Part shown: positions 42,174 to 45,716 of the stretch, piece after piece | Position numbering within the stretch: position 1 is the stretch's first letter | Layout: each line of letters opens with the position of its first letter | Origin: an uncultured Hungatella sp. | GTDB lineage: Bacteria > Bacillota > Clostridia > Lachnospirales > Lachnospiraceae | Length of the DNA stretch: 45,716 nucleotides | Direction: 5' to 3' | NCBI GenBank assembly: GCA_910588325.1 | Contig: CAJUPP010000022.1 | Coordinates: forward strand, 1-45,716 | Program-made: the position numbers and the translations under genes | Notes under the pieces: generated by a model | Told to the model about the DNA's origin: nothing | The model's database searches: none | Seen by the model: the letters and a program-made list of their open reading frames with translations, nothing else

Positions 42174-43181
42174 ATGTGGGCAGAAAATAAAGTGAGAATC
42201 GTGGATATAGCGGAAGAACTGGGTGTCAGCACCGCCACGGTTTCCAATGTAATCCACGGAAAAACAAAAAAGATTTCCAGCGAGACCGTCAGACGGGTAC
42301 AGGAAAAGCTGGAAGAACGTGGTTATATCCCCAATATGGCCGCAACACTTTTAGCACAAAACGGCTCTTACATCATTGGCGTAGTCATTAACGACCATGA
42401 AAAATACGAAGGACAGGCGTTTATTGACCCGTTTATAGCATCTTCCATCAACTATTTAGCCGATGAAATCGAAAAAAATGATTATTTCATCATGCTCAAG
42501 AAAACCACTGACCTGATGGAGGCAGTCAAATTTGCGTCCATGTGGAACATGGTTGGCATGGTAATTTTAGGATTCTGTGACCACGAGTACCAAAAGCTCC
42601 GCCACAGCATTCATATTCCCTTTGTTGTCTATGACGGCTACTTTGAAAATAAAGGCAGAATCTGCAACATTCAAATCGATGACCTGGACGGTGGCTGTCA
42701 GGTGGGACGGTATTTGCGCGGCTTAGGGCACCAAAAGGTACTCTGCATCTCTGATAATCAGGAGTGCATGGACCAGCAGCGATATAGCGGTCTGTGCAAT
42801 GGCCTTGGTTTTCAGGCGGATTTCATGAAAATACCCATGCAGAAGGAAGCCAGGAAATATTATTACCAGGAGAACTTTGCCCGGCTTCGCAGCTACACCG
42901 CCATATTTGCCGTATCCGATTACTATGCCGTGGACCTGATGGGTTTTTTACAGAGCCTTGGCGTTAAAATCCCGGAAAATATTTCTGTCATTGGTTTTGA
43001 TAATAGCCCAATCTGCGAACAAGCCACCCCATCCCTGACCTCTGTCGGACAGGACTACAGATTGCGGGCACAGATGGCAATCCGTCTGTTGAAACAGATG
43101 AGAGAGCAGCCTGAGTATACGGAGGATTTCCTTATTCCGGTAAAACTGGTAGAACGCAGCAGTACTAGGTTATGTCATTAA
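42174..43181 (+). CDS. LacI-family transcriptional regulator
   Basis: A 335-residue regulator. The N-terminal helix-turn-helix is at 7-30 (VRIVDIAEELGVSTATVSNVIHGK) with the hinge helix YIPNMAATLLAQ near 51-62. The C-terminal periplasmic-binding-like sensor follows from about 65 (YIIGVVINDH), with VIGFDNSPICEQATPSLTSV near 278-297. GGAGG (42162-42166) precedes the ATG. It lies 79 bases ahead of the MATE gene and may regulate it, or a sugar pathway elsewhere; the ligand is unknown. Confidence 0.93.
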   Translation: MWAENKVRIVDIAEELGVSTATVSNVIHGKTKKISSETVRRVQEKLEERGYIPNMAATLLAQNGSYIIGVVINDHEKYEGQAFIDPFIASSINYLADEIEKNDYFIMLKKTTDLMEAVKFASMWNMVGMVILGFCDHEYQKLRHSIHIPFVVYDGYFENKGRICNIQIDDLDGGCQVGRYLRGLGHQKVLCISDNQECMDQQRYSGLCNGLGFQADFMKIPMQKEARKYYYQENFARLRSYTAIFAVSDYYAVDLMGFLQSLGVKIPENISVIGFDNSPICEQATPSLTSVGQDYRLRAQMAIRLLKQMREQPEYTEDFLIPVKLVERSSTRLCH

Positions 43182-43213
43182 CCCTGTGGATTATGCGATT
43201 AACCTATTGAAAG

Positions 43214-43253
43214 CACCCGCCTTTTCCATTATGGTTATTGGGAGAGGCGGGTG
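43214..43253 (+). promoter_or_regulatory. Hairpin burying the MATE ribosome site
   Basis: CACCCGCCT (43214-43222) pairs exactly with AGGCGGGTG (43245-43253). The right arm contains the only plausible ribosome site (AGGCGGG, 9 bases before the ATG at 43261). It may be a translational switch or a weak lacI terminator. Confidence 0.5.
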
Positions 43254-43260
43254 ATACTTT

Positions 43261-44739
43261 ATGAAAAAGAAAACATTTTTATCTTCTGTAGTCGGCATAG
43301 CCGTTCCGGTGGGGCTTCAGTCCATGCTGCAATCCTCTTTCTCTATGATTGACCAGCTGATGGTAGGCCAGTTGGGGAGTACAGCAGTGTCCGGAGTGGA
43401 AATCGCAGGACGCCCGGCGTTTATTTACTCTGTTGTACTGGGAGCAATCTCCACAATCGCCGGAATTATGATTTCCCAATATCTGGGTATGAATGACAGA
43501 GAGACAGCGAATCGGAGCCTTTCGCTCAATCTAACGGCGGCCGCTGCCCTTGCACTCTTATTTACGGTGCTGTGCGCGCTGTTTCCAAGTCAGATTGTAG
43601 GGCTTTACATCAAGGATGACCCGGCAGTCCTGTCCATAGGGCGAAATTATCTGACCTGGATTCTGTGGACCTATCTCCCTATGGGCATATCCTCCATTCT
43701 GGCCGTTATGATACGGTGCAAGAATCGTGCGGTCTGGCCTCTTTGGGCCGGCATTGCTTCTGCAGCCGTGAATACAGGACTGAATTACGGGCTGATATTC
43801 GGGCATTTCCGGCTTCCAGCGCTGGGCGTTACCGGCGCTGCCATAACCAGCGTGGTTTCCCAGCTGGTCAATCTACTGATGATGACTGCCATATTTTACC
43901 GGGTTCTGGTACAGGGACAAGAGAAATTCCGTTTTTCTCTCTCACTGGGAAAAGACGGCTTTCGCCAATACCTTGTGATGCTTTTGCCCATCCTTCTGAC
44001 CGAACTGTTCTGGAGTCTGGGACAAAATGTAAATACCTTCATCTACGGACACTTAAGACAGGGCGATTTGGCCGCCATGTCCATGACGGGCCCTGTTCAG
44101 GGACTGTTTATCGGAGCTTTAAGCGGACTGTCCCAAGCCACGGGAATCCTCATTGGAAGACGTCTGGGCGCCAGGGAATATGATGAAGCCTACCGGGAAT
44201 CAAAGAAGCTGGTATGGTACGGCGCCGCCGGTTCCCTGATACTGTCAGTACTCCTAATCAGCTTTCGATGGGCCTATGTGCCACTGTATAAGGTCGAACC
44301 ACGCATACAGGTAACAGCCGCCAGACTGCTGCTTGCCTTCGCTGTCCTGGCGCCCGTGAAGGTATCCAATATGATTTTAGGCGGAGGAGTCGTACGAAGC
44401 GGAGGAAAAACTGCCTATATCATGGTCATTGATATGGCTGGCACCTGGCTGGCAGGCGTGCCCCTGGGACTCGCCGCCGCTTTCCTGTTCCATCTGCCCG
44501 TTGAATGGGTCTATTTCATTCTCTCCCAAGAGGAATTGGTCAGGCTTGGCCTGACGCTCCTTGTATTCAAACGCAGAGGATGGATGAACAGTCTCTCCTG
44601 CCTGAATCATAGTTCCGTCCCCTCCGATTCTGGCATTACAGGCAACCGCATTTTTGCACCAGCAGACGGTCTTAATCTTCCCAATCTTGTCCGCCGACGG
44701 CAGCATGGAAGTGGGAAACGGGGCAGAAACAATAATTGA
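43261..44739 (+). CDS. MATE-family efflux transporter
   Basis: A 492-residue multidrug/toxin extrusion protein with 12 predicted membrane helices, driven by Na+ or H+. VGLQSMLQSSFSMIDQLMVGQLG at the N terminus and GAAITSVVSQLVN mid-protein are typical. The last 47 residues after the normal end (LVFKRRGWMN, about 445) are Ser/Pro/Arg/Asn-rich and unlike any MATE tail, suggesting the original stop was lost or the 3' end was joined to foreign DNA. Transport is probably unaffected. Expression may be limited by the hairpin over the ribosome site. Confidence 0.9.
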   Translation: MKKKTFLSSVVGIAVPVGLQSMLQSSFSMIDQLMVGQLGSTAVSGVEIAGRPAFIYSVVLGAISTIAGIMISQYLGMNDRETANRSLSLNLTAAAALALLFTVLCALFPSQIVGLYIKDDPAVLSIGRNYLTWILWTYLPMGISSILAVMIRCKNRAVWPLWAGIASAAVNTGLNYGLIFGHFRLPALGVTGAAITSVVSQLVNLLMMTAIFYRVLVQGQEKFRFSLSLGKDGFRQYLVMLLPILLTELFWSLGQNVNTFIYGHLRQGDLAAMSMTGPVQGLFIGALSGLSQATGILIGRRLGAREYDEAYRESKKLVWYGAAGSLILSVLLISFRWAYVPLYKVEPRIQVTAARLLLAFAVLAPVKVSNMILGGGVVRSGGKTAYIMVIDMAGTWLAGVPLGLAAAFLFHLPVEWVYFILSQEELVRLGLTLLVFKRRGWMNSLSCLNHSSVPSDSGITGNRIFAPADGLNLPNLVRRRQHGSGKRGRNNN

Positions 44740-44748
44740 TTCATTCAT

Positions 44749-44781
44749 AATGCAGCCATATACTCTCACTCTGCATTTTTC
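44749..44781 (+). terminator. Weak terminator after the MATE gene
   Basis: AATGCAG (44749-44755) pairs with CTGCATT (44771-44777) followed by TTT; a 7-bp stem with a 15-base loop. It overlaps the 3' end of the XRE gene. Confidence 0.4.
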
Positions 44782-45512
44782 CTATGGAAACGGTTTAGTT
44801 CAAAATACAATGGCATCAGTACTGCATTTATAACCAAGGAGTAAAATAAAGGAAGTATTGCTACCGATATATCCCCACAGAAGGCGGCAAACTCAGGATC
44901 TGACATATGACGGCGCAAAAGATTCACCGTGCTGATTGTAAAGCCGATGCTTCCCCAAATTAAGCTGGATCTGCATACCAGTTTAAGCGCATTCACGCTG
45001 TCCCTTATCATTTCTGCTGTGCAATGGTCTCTTTTAATCAGATAGACAAATGCCTTTAGAAAGCTCCGCCAATACCCTGTACACAGTAGCATTAGAAGGC
45101 AGGGAATCAGGATAAATTCCATACTGATATAATCTACAAAATACCCGGTTCTGCTGCCGATTCCATATTTGACTATAAACAACACTCCTAAAATTAAGGC
45201 TACAAACTTTACAAGTAAATTGGAACTTTTTTGGGCGTTATTTGCTTTTTGCTGCAATTCCACAAGATTTTCTTCTGCTCTTTTTTGATAATTTTCCATG
45301 GCAATCCTTTCTCCGCTGAGCAGTTCATTTGCGCTGATACCAAGTATTTTACATAAGTCCAGCATAATGGCGGCATCCGGAATGCTTTTTCCGGTTTCCC
45401 ATTTTGATACTGCCCGGTCGGTAATATTTAACTTTTCTGCTAACTGTTTTTGTGTAAGCCCTTTCTCTTTTCGACAGGTTGCAACAAATTTTCCTATCGT
45501 TTCCTGGTTCAT
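44766..45512 (-). CDS. XRE regulator with membrane domain
   Basis: A 248-residue protein from ATG 45512 (AAGGAGG 8 bases upstream; the frame start at 45569 is not supported). Residues 6-62 are a Cro/CI helix-turn-helix (LTQKQLAEKLNITDRAVSKWETGKSIPDAAIMLDLCKILGISANELLSG). A charged coil with QQKANNAQK follows near 85, then four hydrophobic segments (about 105-125, 130-150, 185-210 and 220-242), so it sits in the membrane and might couple a membrane signal to transcription. Such proteins are common in Firmicutes. Convergent with the MATE gene. Confidence 0.88.
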   Translation of the reverse strand: MNQETIGKFVATCRKEKGLTQKQLAEKLNITDRAVSKWETGKSIPDAAIMLDLCKILGISANELLSGERIAMENYQKRAEENLVELQQKANNAQKSSNLLVKFVALILGVLFIVKYGIGSRTGYFVDYISMEFILIPCLLMLLCTGYWRSFLKAFVYLIKRDHCTAEMIRDSVNALKLVCRSSLIWGSIGFTISTVNLLRRHMSDPEFAAFCGDISVAILPLFYSLVINAVLMPLYFELNRFHRKNAE

Positions 45513-45587
45513 GTTTTTGTCCTCCTTGCCATCAGTATAATAGAAAAAAACTGCTTTGAAACTAACCAATAGTTGATTTTGGCAGAT

Positions 45588-45716
45588 TCAACCAGCAGTT
45601 GAGGCTTCTCCTATTTCTCTAATACCGGGATCAGGGTATTGTAATCCATGGACTTTCATAATAAACCTCCATGCGCCCGGCGGGCAGGGTGCACCACCTC
45701 CCATGATAGTCAGGCG
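45588..45716 (-). other. Open frame cut by the window edge
   Basis: A 42-codon frame runs in from the right edge to a stop at 45588-45590. It contains ATG at 45659 with GGAGG just upstream, which would give a 23-residue peptide starting MKVHGLQYPDPG. A tight GCCCG-CGGGC hairpin at 45675-45685 lies within. It may be the end of a gene, or part of a recurring element; not identified. Confidence 0.25.

Noticed and set aside
43665..44183. 172-residue open frame inside the MATE gene
   Set aside because: Out-of-frame shadow with Cys/His/Arg-rich text; the MATE frame is certain.
1..45716. CRISPR array or phage genes
   Set aside because: No regularly spaced direct repeats and no integrase, capsid or portal-like frames seen.

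Overview
The window reads as chromosomal DNA of an anaerobic, mid-GC Gram-positive bacterium, most likely a Clostridia of the Lachnospiraceae type. This is inference from gene content: GlgC/GlgD pair, ScpA/ScpB, rubrerythrin, YesM/YesN-type two-component system, glycyl radical enzyme with activase, CW-binding repeats on a D,D-carboxypeptidase, strong AGGAGG ribosome sites and frequent TTG/GTG starts. No rRNA, CRISPR array or phage module was seen. Two tRNA genes and one broken IS66-type element are present.

Layout. 1-9 kb: a GNAT acetyltransferase, then a long leftward block: lipoprotein and a small HEYGH membrane protein, glgD-glgC, scpB-scpA, a metallophosphoesterase, rubrerythrin and a Cys-rich DUF6062-like protein. 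8.7-13 kb: a small XRE regulator, dacA-like carboxypeptidase, trpS, and an AT-rich AAA/DUF4143 ATPase. 13.0-13.2 kb: a candidate small RNA with promoter, three hairpins and a terminator. 13.2-18.4 kb: divergent MarR genes, and a heterodimeric ABC exporter whose two genes are separated by a 222-base palindrome-rich spacer. 18.4-26.3 kb: an orphan molybdopterin oxidoreductase, NUDIX and HD hydrolases, an NhaC antiporter, and moeA plus a mobB-mobA fusion for molybdenum cofactor.

26.8-39.4 kb is the most interesting part. A leftward gene train encodes, in transcription order, a lipoprotein solute-binding protein, two CUT1 permeases, DhaK, DhaL, a YesM-type histidine kinase, a YesN-type response regulator, a glycyl radical enzyme activase and a divergent glycyl radical enzyme, followed by an aldo/keto reductase. 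Gaps are short or overlapping throughout. It looks like a self-regulated import-phosphorylate-cleave pathway for an unknown small polyol or sugar-like compound. The enzyme has unusual residues at both the thiyl-cysteine motif (NCWE) and the glycyl motif (RMGGW). Two AATCAACAA direct repeats exactly 20 bases apart lie upstream of the first gene and are a natural binding site for the response regulator.

39.6-45.7 kb: an IS66-type element inactivated by an A7 homopolymer frameshift sits just upstream of that operon. It is followed by tRNA-Val(CAC), tRNA-Glu(CTC), a LacI regulator, a MATE transporter and an XRE-membrane protein. All functional statements rest on motif reading; no database search was possible.
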